Source: RGIG6353 sp964650465
Lineage (GTDB): Bacteria; Bacillota; Clostridia; Oscillospirales; SIG627
Length of the DNA: 64,000 nt
Assembly: GCA_964650465.1 (NCBI GenBank)
Contig: CAZYTA010000003.1
Coordinates: 32,268-96,267, forward strand
Direction of reading: 5' to 3'
The position numbers were made by a program, and so were the translations under genes. Below are positions 34,201-41,538 of the stretch, piece by piece. Numbering within the stretch: the stretch's first letter is position 1; the number at the start of each line of letters is the position of its first letter. The notes beneath the pieces were generated by a model. The model made no database searches. It was given only the letters and a program-made list of their open reading frames with translations, and was not told the origin of the DNA.

Positions 34201-35821
34201 CTTCTGCACGTGTAATGGTGGCATTGGGCTTGAAGGAGCCGTCGCCATAGCCGTTTACAAGACCTGTTGCCGCCGCGGCAACAATGGCGTCATAATACTT
34301 GTTAGATTCATCAACGTCGGTAAAGGTGATATCTGATTTTGCTGTAAGATTAGATGCAAAGTATGCCAACTCAACAAACTCGGCTCTTGTTATCTTTGCA
34401 TTGGGATTGTATTTATTCGATGTATTGGTAAAGAAATATCCTGTTTCATCAAGATAAGCAATTGCATTGTAGAACCAATCCCCGTGCTTAACATCCGTGA
34501 ATCGGGTTGTATAGCCGTCTGGTATTGTCTGTGAGCCTGTGAGAAGCCTTGCAAATATTGTACAGGCTTCTGCCTTTGTCATGTTATCATTGGGCTTGAA
34601 CAGGTTTCCTGCATAGCCGTTTATGTATGCCTTATTGTTTCCGTTGGTCTGTGTTGCGACCTTGGGAAGAACTGTTACGGGGTCAGGGGCGGGGAGGTCG
34701 GCAAGATTAAGCTTTATAACCTTGTGAGTATCCTCAATGTAACCGCCTGTCTTATTGTGGTAAGGAACACCGAATCTTACATCTACGGTTTTATCCTCTT
34801 CGGAGAATTTTATCAGCAGAGGATAGGCGTTGCCCGAGGCGGCAAGATTGCCCTCAAGATTTGCCATGACTGCCGCTACATCGTAGCCGTTTTTGTTTTT
34901 AAAGGTATTTGTAACAATTTCTGCTCCGGAGTTACCTGTCGCCGAAACAATACATACGATATTGTCCCACTTAGAAAAAGCATATTCCCAGAGATTTGTA
35001 CCGTCACGGGGCTTATCGTTGTGGAGAATTCTGGTTCTTACGGTAGTGGAATACTTGGTGTATACCGCAAGCCACTCGGACTGTGAAAGATTCCAGTCAT
35101 GCTGGGTATACATCTCTCCTTTAGGGTCAAGGAAGGATGTAGTGAACACCACCGCACGCTTGTCAAGGTTGTTTTCCTGTACTGTATTGAACCAATTCAA
35201 AACAGACTGTCTCGGGAAAGCCTCAAGCTGATACACAAGGTATGAGCTTTTTCCGTCCTTGATGTAGACAACCATATTATTGCTGTCATACATTTCGTAT
35301 TCATAGCCCGAAGTTCCTATATAATCACCGGAATCAAAAACAGTCTGAAGATGGTTGTTTCTTTCAAAACCGCCGCCGCAATAGTCATTCTGTCCGATGG
35401 AAACACCGTAGGCTATTTCCATGTCGGTAAGAAGAGAGGCGGTATTTTTCAGAGCCTCAAAATCCCGCATCCATTCCTCGTCGGCAACGTTTGCTTCAAC
35501 AAGCTCTTTTTCGGTATGTCCCTGCTGTGCAACATACTGTGCGTGTACAAAGTTGGGTCCCGAGGACATGTTGCCGATAAAGCTGACATACCTGAGCCCA
35601 TAGCGGGACACAAGGTCACCAAGCCAATAGCACGCATCTTCGACGGGAGTAAGATTCAAGCCGTCTGCAAAGAATGGCTTTGTACCGTTGAAGCTTGCAA
35701 CTACAAAGTCACTCTCCTTGGCATAATCATCTTCAAGGACTGCCGTTTTTGCAAGTGAGCTCACCGTAAGAGCCGCTGCAACAGCCAAAAGACAAAGAAA
35801 CAGTGATAAAAGTCTTTTCAT
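31208..35821 (-). CDS. Large SLH-anchored surface protein with pseudo-metallophosphoesterase and glycosidase-like domains
   Basis: 1537 residues with a signal peptide (MKRLLSLFLCLLAVAAALTV). Residues 35-360 follow the layout of clostridial calcineurin-like phosphoesterases, including LVYQLEAFPRQSVLNW, but expected metal motifs are changed: FIGNMSS near 84 for GD, GQND at 143-146 for GNHD, TTS at 227-229 for TTH, SAT at 293-295 for SGH. Three SLH repeats follow at about 388-590 (YINGYAGNLFKPNDNMTKAE; GLVNGYGDGSFKPNATITRA), binding cell-wall polymers. Residues 600-1300 hold a beta-sandwich and a barrel with EMIYLDGLESF (Asp near 1039), like distant glycosidases. Two beta-rich carbohydrate-binding-like modules end it. 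Exact activity unknown; its promoter is TTGTGA-N17-TATAAT. Confidence 0.75.
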   Translation of the reverse strand: MKRLLSLFLCLLAVAAALTVSSLAKTAVLEDDYAKESDFVVASFNGTKPFFADGLNLTPVEDACYWLGDLVSRYGLRYVSFIGNMSSGPNFVHAQYVAQQGHTEKELVEANVADEEWMRDFEALKNTASLLTDMEIAYGVSIGQNDYCGGGFERNNHLQTVFDSGDYIGTSGYEYEMYDSNNMVVYIKDGKSSYLVYQLEAFPRQSVLNWFNTVQENNLDKRAVVFTTSFLDPKGEMYTQHDWNLSQSEWLAVYTKYSTTVRTRILHNDKPRDGTNLWEYAFSKWDNIVCIVSATGNSGAEIVTNTFKNKNGYDVAAVMANLEGNLAASGNAYPLLIKFSEEDKTVDVRFGVPYHNKTGGYIEDTHKVIKLNLADLPAPDPVTVLPKVATQTNGNNKAYINGYAGNLFKPNDNMTKAEACTIFARLLTGSQTIPDGYTTRFTDVKHGDWFYNAIAYLDETGYFFTNTSNKYNPNAKITRAEFVELAYFASNLTAKSDITFTDVDESNKYYDAIVAAAATGLVNGYGDGSFKPNATITRAEVVTVINRLISVLANADTVSRTHLDTVFSDIGGHWAEYQILMASNSNVHGDYYYDADLTQLKKSGTEVYFENDYIKVSIARKGGKVTSVINKMTGEDMNLASASPWFSYIINASGATVQPAEVDVENGRLKTTYKDGTVAYYIIDVKKDHFTVTLDTNLPSSLSGAVICNLTVNAPWELDNPEAYGLSGVPMTTTVNNHYYPGGSSKAAKGTTYTYLGVPTLGAKLGVAFSRMTEHRNHLKSIADAIDPAKGITSTHGGAYALDNSDIFGDYVIINSGLYPDNATETAQLANKYSIEQMDLHQGSNFITADFNFITARNEQEKKDETFITAKVFKERIADKVRAEGIQLGLHTYSSLVPSNAKNILTNPKWQQQLCFDEETYTVRGKLSKFRTNIKTNEDASKFVVTGSSIPWNNVHTRYILIDEEIIYVQSGSSSGFLNVRRGQLGTKPSEHADGAVIRQLLGWYGMFQPQPLSELFYKIAEDTAKAYNEGGFEMIYLDGLESFAHNGLYDSRQGYYIYAEFVRTVVSNCEVKPLIEFSTFATYLWSARARGGATDYAYRAYKNHKEGHLNAMLKTYPNIFYTATLGWFNYLPDKDSQFKDTTTRTMYRDDLDHMGSIGIAYNFSTVCQPFSISAFNEKTRLSDNFMYYGLYTRLREANYFSPEVRNTIKNGKYEYKVFMQEDGSWAFKEMTYFKHKIYDISEPNFAKGSANNPFDAQTPFIRLEQRYSTKGENGTVIYAFDENKPVTEIKGKYSFSNIDATGKTALKIRVFGNNSVSDAILITLRGVNTAEAGRNDYFIPLNFSGWKEIILLEANNDDYEGYTFSGISTGGINYETYRAHANFSALNSVTVTLCGSCSGVKIDDLVAFEPIDAPVKNPSLTVDGKTIAFDAELHGGDFIEYYPDENKAYLNYYTQIYDAEGKWVDDEAHVKEITFTGKLEVPKGKFNFSYKAEAMTDLTTRAHVVIGVSGATVENPSDWTEPKVDMPVDIEKVRLY

Positions 35822-35855
35822 GTTTTTTCTCCTGTTGATATAATATTACAATTTG

Positions 35856-35884
35856 ATTATATAACAAATATTTACTTTTCACAA
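35856..35884 (-). promoter_or_regulatory. Promoter of the SLH surface protein gene
   Basis: On the minus strand TTGTGA, 17-base spacer, TATAAT, 35 bases upstream of the ATG. Confidence 0.65.
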
Positions 35885-35916
35885 GACAAATATTGACATT
35901 TCCTTGAACTTTATTG

Positions 35917-37719
35917 TTATTTTACCTGTGTCCATATTATCAGGTCGGTGGCTTCTCTGTTTGCAAATGCGAAATATGGTATCAATCTTGCCCTGAAGGA
36001 TATGCGCTCGTTCGACTTCAGTGAATAGAGCTTTTCCGAAGGCTTTCTGCGCTCTGCACGCATATATATTACGGGCGCGGGGATCCCCTCCTCTGTAACA
36101 ATCTCGGTATTTTCGTTTTCAATTAGGGTGATATCGCGGAGATTTTCGCCGTTATCGATACCCTCCATGCAATAAACAATAGGACCGCGGGTAACAGCAT
36201 ATCTGCCCGAGTCATCCTGTACATTGGGGTTTGCCTCAATAAAGTGAATATTCATGGGCAGGTCAAGTGAGACCTTACCGCCATCGGTAAGATTGAATTT
36301 TGCAAAACCGTTTTCGGTCACACCGTCATACTCCGAACACCAATCGGGTATTCTTACATTAAGGGTTATCGGCTCGCCGTGATACTCAAATTCTATATGA
36401 CCGTCAAAGGGGTAGGCAGTTTTCTGAATGAGGGTGGCGTCCCTGCCTCCGACGGTAAGCTTTGTTTCGGAGTCGGCAAACTGATTGCACCAGACGGTAT
36501 CTCCTTCTACTGTGTACATATATCTCGGAATAGAGGACAGCATTCTTACAACATTCGGAGGACAGCAGGAGCAGCCGAACACCTTAACCCTTTCTGCAAC
36601 AGGCTGATATGCACCCTCGTGTCCGTATTTCTTCAGGTCAAGCTCAAGGGGATTGGTATAGAAAAATTCATCTCCCGAAAGGGACATTCCCGATATAAAG
36701 CCGTTGTAGTATATTCTCTCAATCACATCGCCGTAAACCGAGCTTTCCTCTGATTGCTGAAGCTCAGCGGCAAGCATTGCAAGGGCTATTGCGGCACAGG
36801 TCTCATTGTAGGACTCGCGGTTTGGGATATTGTAGCAGTAGGAAAAGGCTTCATGAAACCTCTGAGCGCCCACGCCGCCCGTTATGCTCATTTTTGTGTT
36901 GATGATATCAGCGAACAGTCTGTCGCAGGCTGATTTGAGTGTGTTGTCACCGTCGATGCGGGCAAGCATTGCCATAGCTGTATAAAGGTATCCCGCGCGG
37001 ACTGCGTGACCCTTGGCATGAGTCATCTTGCGTACAGGCATTTCGGACTGAAAGTATTCGGGACCAGCATAATCAAGCTTATCATTTTCACAGACGCCTC
37101 TTTTATCTATAAAAAATCGGGCAAGCTCAAGATGCTTTTCGTCTGCTGTATATTCGTAAAGCTTCAGCAATGCTATTTCTATTTCCTCGTGTCCAGGAGT
37201 GGTAAAGGAAGCACTTCCCTCCTCAACAAAAAGGCGGTAGATAAGCTCAACATTTTTCAGCATACAGTTGAGAAGCTTATCCTTGCCCGTTGCCTTATGA
37301 TATGCGATAGCCGCTTCAATAAGATGACCTGTACAGTAAAGCTCATGCATATTTCTGTCTGTAAATATTTTTGAGGGCTCGAGGGTCAGATAGTAGGAGT
37401 TGAAATAGCCGTCTGCCCGTTGATTTTTTTCGATTTCGTCAACGGTTTTATCCACCAGGGCTTCAAGCTCTGGTTCGCGGTGTACCTCTGTGAGATAAGC
37501 CACGCCCTCTATCCATTTTGCTACATCGGAGTCCCAGAAATGATGGGGCTTCTTCACCTCGCCGTCTCTTTCCCTCCACTGACATTTGAAGGCATCAAAC
37601 CGTCCCGTTTCAAAAAATCTGTCATACACGGCACGAACGGTAACATTTCTTACAAGGTCGGTATAATATTTCCAAAATCCGTCTTTTATGGTTGTGTTTG
37701 CAAAATAAAGGTTTTTCAT
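35917..37719 (-). CDS. GH127 beta-L-arabinofuranosidase (DUF1680 family)
   Basis: About 600 residues, no signal peptide, so cytoplasmic. N-terminal (alpha/alpha)6 barrel: DGFWKYYTDLVRN, FWDSDVAKWIEG, RADGYFNSYY and MHELYCTGHLIEAAIAYH. NRESYNETCAAIA and the late GCSCCPPNVVRML give the zinc-binding Glu and Cys cluster and the catalytic Cys of GH127. These enzymes remove beta-1,2-linked L-arabinofuranose from plant hydroxyproline-rich glycans. The start at 37719 has a CGGAGG site; the open frame runs on to 37989 only because element copy 2 lacks stops in it. A ~300-base leader containing that element precedes it. Confidence 0.93.
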   Translation of the reverse strand: MKNLYFANTTIKDGFWKYYTDLVRNVTVRAVYDRFFETGRFDAFKCQWRERDGEVKKPHHFWDSDVAKWIEGVAYLTEVHREPELEALVDKTVDEIEKNQRADGYFNSYYLTLEPSKIFTDRNMHELYCTGHLIEAAIAYHKATGKDKLLNCMLKNVELIYRLFVEEGSASFTTPGHEEIEIALLKLYEYTADEKHLELARFFIDKRGVCENDKLDYAGPEYFQSEMPVRKMTHAKGHAVRAGYLYTAMAMLARIDGDNTLKSACDRLFADIINTKMSITGGVGAQRFHEAFSYCYNIPNRESYNETCAAIALAMLAAELQQSEESSVYGDVIERIYYNGFISGMSLSGDEFFYTNPLELDLKKYGHEGAYQPVAERVKVFGCSCCPPNVVRMLSSIPRYMYTVEGDTVWCNQFADSETKLTVGGRDATLIQKTAYPFDGHIEFEYHGEPITLNVRIPDWCSEYDGVTENGFAKFNLTDGGKVSLDLPMNIHFIEANPNVQDDSGRYAVTRGPIVYCMEGIDNGENLRDITLIENENTEIVTEEGIPAPVIYMRAERRKPSEKLYSLKSNERISFRARLIPYFAFANREATDLIIWTQVK

Positions 37720-37733
37720 TGTTTCCTCCGTTA

Positions 37734-38010
37734 TAGCCGAAGAGAGTCGAACCCTTGTCGGTTTCAGAGGGGAATTTTCGCCCCTGCCATCGTTACATTC
37801 CCTTGTAATACGGCAGTATGACTGCGGGAAATGTGCCTTGCCAGGAACAAAAATTTCCGTCTGAAACTTCCCGAGAACCGAGAAAAGATGATTTTCGAGG
37901 ATAAATTTTCTTGAGGAATGCAGGAATACTATATGTATTCTAAGGGACGAAAGGAAATTTAGACAGAAAAGGGCTTTTCTCGGCGGCAATGGTTCGATTC
38001 CCTTCGGCTA
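37734..38010 (-). ncRNA. Structured leader element, copy 2
   Basis: 277 bases. Both halves match copy 1 (6561-6713) closely: TAGCCGAAGAGAGTCGAACC at the left, CTTTTCTCGGCGGCAAT and CGATTCCCTTCGGCTA at the right. About 124 extra bases (roughly 37806-37929) sit in the apical region. The GH127 promoter at 38041-38069 places the whole element in that gene's 5' leader, ending 14 bases before the start codon. Confidence 0.6.
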
Positions 38011-38039
38011 TTGACATTAATTTCGCGTTATGCTATTAT
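38011..38039 (+). promoter_or_regulatory. Promoter of the AraC-family gene at 38106
   Basis: TTGACA, 17-base spacer, TATTAT. It starts right at the end of element copy 2. Confidence 0.65.
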
Positions 38040-38049
38040 CAGTATAGCA
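38031..38049. promoter_or_regulatory. Shared operator candidate over two divergent -10 boxes
   Basis: TGCTAT-TATCAGT-ATAGCA inverted repeat covers the plus-strand -10 (38034-38039) and the minus-strand -10 (38041-38046), so one bound protein could block both the AraC gene and GH127. Confidence 0.5.
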
Positions 38050-38069
38050 AAACGGCGATTTGTAAGCAA
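38041..38069 (-). promoter_or_regulatory. Promoter of the GH127 gene
   Basis: On the minus strand TTGCTT, 17-base spacer, TATACT. Transcripts would begin near 38035 and run through element copy 2. Confidence 0.6.
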
Positions 38070-38105
38070 CCTAAAAAATCGTATAATAGGAGTTAAAATC
38101 CGACT

Positions 38106-38867
38106 ATGCTTGAAAGCGTAAGATATGTAAGCGGCGGTAAGTTCATATCCAGAGGGCAATGGATACACCCCGACAGAATAATTGATTCGTATGAGGTAAT
38201 TTTTGTAATTAAGGGTGAGGTTTTTATAAACGAAAACGGCAGAGAGTATCGCCTTTCGGAAAACGACCTGCTTATTTTAGACCCTGAATTGCGGCATTTC
38301 GGATATAGAGAGAGCAGTGATACATCTTTTTATTGGATGCATTGGACCTGCGATACAAAGCTTTTTCCCGACACAAAGGAGCTTAACCTATCAAAGCCGT
38401 ACAACCTTTCCATACTGTTCAGTCAGCTTTTGAATTACACCTTTGAAAAAGCGCCGTCGGAAATTCTTGATTATACGGCAAGGCTGATTTTGGGTGAGAT
38501 ATATTTCAAGTCGGGAAATGACGGGGATATCCGTATAGCCAACACAGCGGCAGATTGGATAAGGGCGAACAGTGACCTGCAGATAAAGACCTCCGATGTA
38601 TCCCGACATTTTGGCTACAACAGCGACTATATAAGCCGACTCTTTAAAAGGGCGTATAAAAAATCCTTGAAGGAATACATTGACGAGGCAAAAACCGAGT
38701 ATATAAAGAACATGCTTCTGAACACCTCGATGACCCTCAATGAAATTTCGTCCTCCTGCGGCTTCAAGGAATACAAGTATTTTCTTAAATTCTTCAAGTA
38801 TCACACGAAAATGACACCGACGGAATTTCTCGGTATATATTCGGGAACGCATATCAATATCAAATGA
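38106..38867 (+). CDS. AraC-family transcriptional regulator
   Basis: 253 residues. Cupin part: SYEVIFVIKGEVFINENG and ENDLLILDPELRHFGYRES with aromatic YWMHW after it. C-terminal double HTH: QIKTSDVSRHFGYNSDYISR, then CGFKEYKYFLKFFKYHTKMTP. It is divergent from GH127 and the two share a promoter region with a common palindrome, so GH127 is the likely target. The AGGAG site is about 13 bases from the ATG, a rather long spacing. Confidence 0.9.
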   Translation: MLESVRYVSGGKFISRGQWIHPDRIIDSYEVIFVIKGEVFINENGREYRLSENDLLILDPELRHFGYRESSDTSFYWMHWTCDTKLFPDTKELNLSKPYNLSILFSQLLNYTFEKAPSEILDYTARLILGEIYFKSGNDGDIRIANTAADWIRANSDLQIKTSDVSRHFGYNSDYISRLFKRAYKKSLKEYIDEAKTEYIKNMLLNTSMTLNEISSSCGFKEYKYFLKFFKYHTKMTPTEFLGIYSGTHINIK

Positions 38868-38875
38868 AAATGAGA

Positions 38876-38993
38876 CTGTAACATAATTCAAAAAAATGCA
38901 CAAGACGCGGACCGTCGAGGACGCCGGTCCCTACAATTTTTCACCGCTTTTGCACAAAAACAGGTGTGTAGCAAGTAATTTTGCTACACACCT
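38876..38993 (+). repeat. Repeat R2, copy 2
   Basis: The core GGACCG-TCGAGGACGC-CGGTCC then CTACAATTT is identical to copy 1 (26054-26177). The left end GAGACTGTAACATAATTC and right end TTTTGCTACACACC are diverged inverted ends, with a GTGTAGCAA/TTGCTACAC hairpin at the right. Confidence 0.75.
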
Positions 38994-39009
38994 ATTATAT
39001 TCGATTTGA

Positions 39010-39095
39010 ATTTGTATGGAATCAAGCCGTCTATCTATTGCCTGTGCGAGTACAATCAATGGATAGACGAGCTTTGTCGGCGGTCACTGACCGTT
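39010..39095 (+). repeat. Dispersed repeat R1, diverged copy F
   Basis: GGATAGACGAGCTTTGTCGG matches the GATAGGCGAGCATTGCCG core of R1, and the end GCGGTCACTGACCG matches the reverse complement of copy B (51407-51505). The left half is strongly diverged. The short end overlaps the 3' end of the epimerase gene at 39095. Confidence 0.5.
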
Positions 39096-39985
39096 TATGC
39101 CATATAATATTTTTTCATCATTGTTTTTGTGAACTCAAGGAGGAAAAGTGCTTCGCTGTCAAGCTTTTCTTCGGTGAGACCTTCCTGGAGGTTACGCCAT
39201 GTGCGGATATCGTAGCCTACCTCGTTGCCCATGCGGAGAAAGGGCTCTGATACGATGTCCTTCTTGTATCCGATATCGCTGAGCGCCTTGAATATCTCAT
39301 TCCAGTCAAGGTGTCCTCTTCCGGGCACATTACGGTTATTCTCGCCTGTGTGGAAGTGACGGAGTCTGCTGCCTACAAGACGGATAGCATCTCCGATATT
39401 ATCCTCCTCAATGCCCATGTGGTAGGTATCGAGGTGGATACCTATGTTCTTGCTGTTTACCATATCGGCATAGGCTATAGCCTCTTTTGCGGTATTGATA
39501 ACGGGAGATTCGAAGCGGTTAACAGCTTCAACACAAACCGTAACGCCTTCCTTTTCGGCTACCTTCATTACCTGCTGCATACTGTCGACACTGCGTGCGG
39601 TGATAGCCTCCTTCTCCTTTTCGTCGATGAAATATGTAGGAACGCCCCAGCCTGCGTAGGTAACGCCCGAAAACAGCTCGCCCTCCATAACAGCAATCTT
39701 TCTGACGATGTTTGAGAGGTATTCGACACCGCCGCGGCGGATTTCGGCATCGGGATTTGCCACATCGTATTTGGGGTTGAGACCGAGGCTGTAGGAAAGC
39801 TTTATTCCGCGCTCATCTGCATACTTCTTGATTTCGCGGCATTCTGCATCGGTCATTTCAAGAAGGGGCTGAGCCTGAAACTCAAGGATATCGAAGCCAA
39901 GCTTCTTCACCTTGTCGATGTAATACTTATAGTTGATAGTCCATGACTGCTCCCAGAAGTTTACGAAAATACCAAGCTTATTCAT
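39095..39985 (-). CDS. D-allulose (D-psicose) 3-epimerase family enzyme
   Basis: 296-residue TIM barrel. It follows known clostridial D-allulose 3-epimerases closely: NFWEQSWTINYKYYIDKVKK, LGFDILEF, CVEAVNRFESPVINTA (metal Glu), IGIHLDTYHMGIEEDNIGDA (metal Asp), LRHFHTGENNRNVPGRGHLD (metal His) and VSEPFLRMGNEVG (metal Glu). The enzyme interconverts D-fructose and D-allulose, or D-tagatose and D-sorbose. The ATG lies 12 bases after an L-fucose-isomerase-family gene, so the pair forms an operon for a rare sugar. Confidence 0.88.
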   Translation of the reverse strand: MNKLGIFVNFWEQSWTINYKYYIDKVKKLGFDILEFQAQPLLEMTDAECREIKKYADERGIKLSYSLGLNPKYDVANPDAEIRRGGVEYLSNIVRKIAVMEGELFSGVTYAGWGVPTYFIDEKEKEAITARSVDSMQQVMKVAEKEGVTVCVEAVNRFESPVINTAKEAIAYADMVNSKNIGIHLDTYHMGIEEDNIGDAIRLVGSRLRHFHTGENNRNVPGRGHLDWNEIFKALSDIGYKKDIVSEPFLRMGNEVGYDIRTWRNLQEGLTEEKLDSEALFLLEFTKTMMKKYYMA

Positions 39986-39997
39986 TTTTCATACTCC

Positions 39998-41392
39998 TTA
40001 CAATATATCTATTTTATAGCCGAGATACTTATCAAATGCCTCGCGTACCGCTTCTGCCCAATGACCTCTTGTAACCGCTACATGATGGCGGTAGCCGTTT
40101 GTTGCCATGAAGTTGAGAAGTGTGCTTACATTCTCCTTACAGAATACCGCACCGCTTCCGAAAAATTCCTTCTGAATGGGGTCATCTGTAAGCTTACCCT
40201 CTGCGGCGAAGGCACAAAGCTCGCCGTTTTCGGTCTTGAAGCTTCCGATAGTTACATCGTCAACAATGAACTGACCCTTATTTACGCCGACACCGCTTCC
40301 CTCGCCGTAAGACTTCTTGAACATAAGATGCTCAATAATCTTGCCCTTGTTTCTCATAAGAGATATAGGTGCGGGACCGCAGTGGAAGAGAATTATCTTA
40401 TCCTTATCGTCGCCGTAGTTGTTGTTGACATCAAGGAGCATTACGGGGTAGTCAGCCGCAAGTCCGACTGCGCGCATCATGACAGCGTTGGTGATATCAA
40501 GCTCGCAGGCGGCATGGATTCCCTTTTCATTAAGGTCTCCGAGAATGAGACAGGGGGCTATACCGTACCTTGTCTGAAGCTCGTTCCAGCAACGGATAGC
40601 AATTGCTTGGAGGTCAAATTCCTCAATAAGACCGTCGATAACAACGCCGAGTCTTGAAATGTTCTCAAGCTTTTCGGGAGGATAATTTCCAAAATCGGAA
40701 AGTCCTGCATAGTAATTCATCTTATCCTTAAGAAGCGTGCTGTTCACATTGTCCATTCGGTCGAACACCAAGGACAGATCGATGGTCTCCACATTTATAC
40801 GCTTGTTCTGAAGTGCAATTTCATCACAGCGGACACTCTTGAAGGCGGTAGTTCTTGCGCCGATAGCGCCTATGTTTACCCTTCTCATACCTGAAACCAC
40901 TCGGCAGGTACCTGCAAAGAGCCTCAAATCCTCTGCAAAGGACTCAGAAAGAGGATGCACGCAGAATTCCCTTGTAAGAGTATACTTAATGTTAAGCTGA
41001 CGGAGTACATTACACATAGCAAACTTACCGCAAACGGCATCTCTTCTGTGGTCAAAGTCCATCTTGCCGTCCTCGTCGGGATAAGCCTGCACAAGCACGG
41101 GAACATCGATGTCGCGGAATGCGGCAGAAGCTCCGTTCTCGTCTCCGAAGTTGGGAAGGCAGAGAATTATGCCGTCATACTCACCTCTGTGGTCATCAAG
41201 GAACTGTGCGTAAGCCTTGCCCTCGGTCAGCGTTTCAACAGCGCCGTAGCGGGTAAGGGACTCGTCCATGATTATATAGCCGTAGCCGTTCTGCTCGCAA
41301 GCCTTGATCATATCGGCTCTTGCCGATGCAATAAGCTCACCCGGGAAAAATCCTCGGTTGCCGAAATATAATGCAAATGTAGTTTTTTTCAA
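39998..41392 (-). CDS. L-fucose/L-arabinose isomerase family protein
   Basis: 464 residues. Three-part fold of this isomerase family: an N-terminal Rossmann-like region (FALYFGNRGFFPGELIASAR), a middle region with RRVNIGAIGARTTAFKS, and a C-terminal part containing AIRCWNELQTRYGIAPC (typical W-x-E/Q segment), GIHAACELDITNAVMM and a late HHVAVTRGHWAEAVREA. The metal-site Glu, Asp and His are consistent with GELQT-, CELDI- and YRHHV-type positions. The start is probably the TTG at 41392, 6 bases after GAGGTG; the upstream ATG at 41413 has no RBS. Co-transcribed with the D-allulose epimerase and divergent from a PocR-AraC regulator. Substrate not proven. Confidence 0.85.
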   Translation of the reverse strand: MKKTTFALYFGNRGFFPGELIASARADMIKACEQNGYGYIIMDESLTRYGAVETLTEGKAYAQFLDDHRGEYDGIILCLPNFGDENGASAAFRDIDVPVLVQAYPDEDGKMDFDHRRDAVCGKFAMCNVLRQLNIKYTLTREFCVHPLSESFAEDLRLFAGTCRVVSGMRRVNIGAIGARTTAFKSVRCDEIALQNKRINVETIDLSLVFDRMDNVNSTLLKDKMNYYAGLSDFGNYPPEKLENISRLGVVIDGLIEEFDLQAIAIRCWNELQTRYGIAPCLILGDLNEKGIHAACELDITNAVMMRAVGLAADYPVMLLDVNNNYGDDKDKIILFHCGPAPISLMRNKGKIIEHLMFKKSYGEGSGVGVNKGQFIVDDVTIGSFKTENGELCAFAAEGKLTDDPIQKEFFGSGAVFCKENVSTLLNFMATNGYRHHVAVTRGHWAEAVREAFDKYLGYKIDIL

Positions 41393-41494
41393 TATTATCA
41401 CCTCGAATATCATTATACAGATATTTTGTCAAACATTATAGGCATAAGTTGCCCTAAAGTATGATAAAATCTTCCCGAATGTATAATTTTTGTA

Positions 41495-41523
41495 TTGCAA
41501 TTTCGATATAGTCATGTTAATAT
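41495..41523 (+). promoter_or_regulatory. Promoter of the PocR-AraC regulator
   Basis: TTGCAA, 17-base spacer, TAATAT. The start would be near 41530, giving a leader of under ten bases before the ATG at 41539. Confidence 0.55.
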
Positions 41524-41538
41524 AGAGTGGGTGATAGA

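Noticed and set aside
37720..37989. N-terminal extension of the GH127 open frame
   Set aside because: It lies inside the structured element and has no RBS or GH127 similarity; the ATG at 37719 has a CGGAGG site and starts the conserved domain.
41414..41526. T-box or other riboswitch in the isomerase/regulator gap
   Set aside because: Too short and lacks conserved blocks; only promoters are visible.
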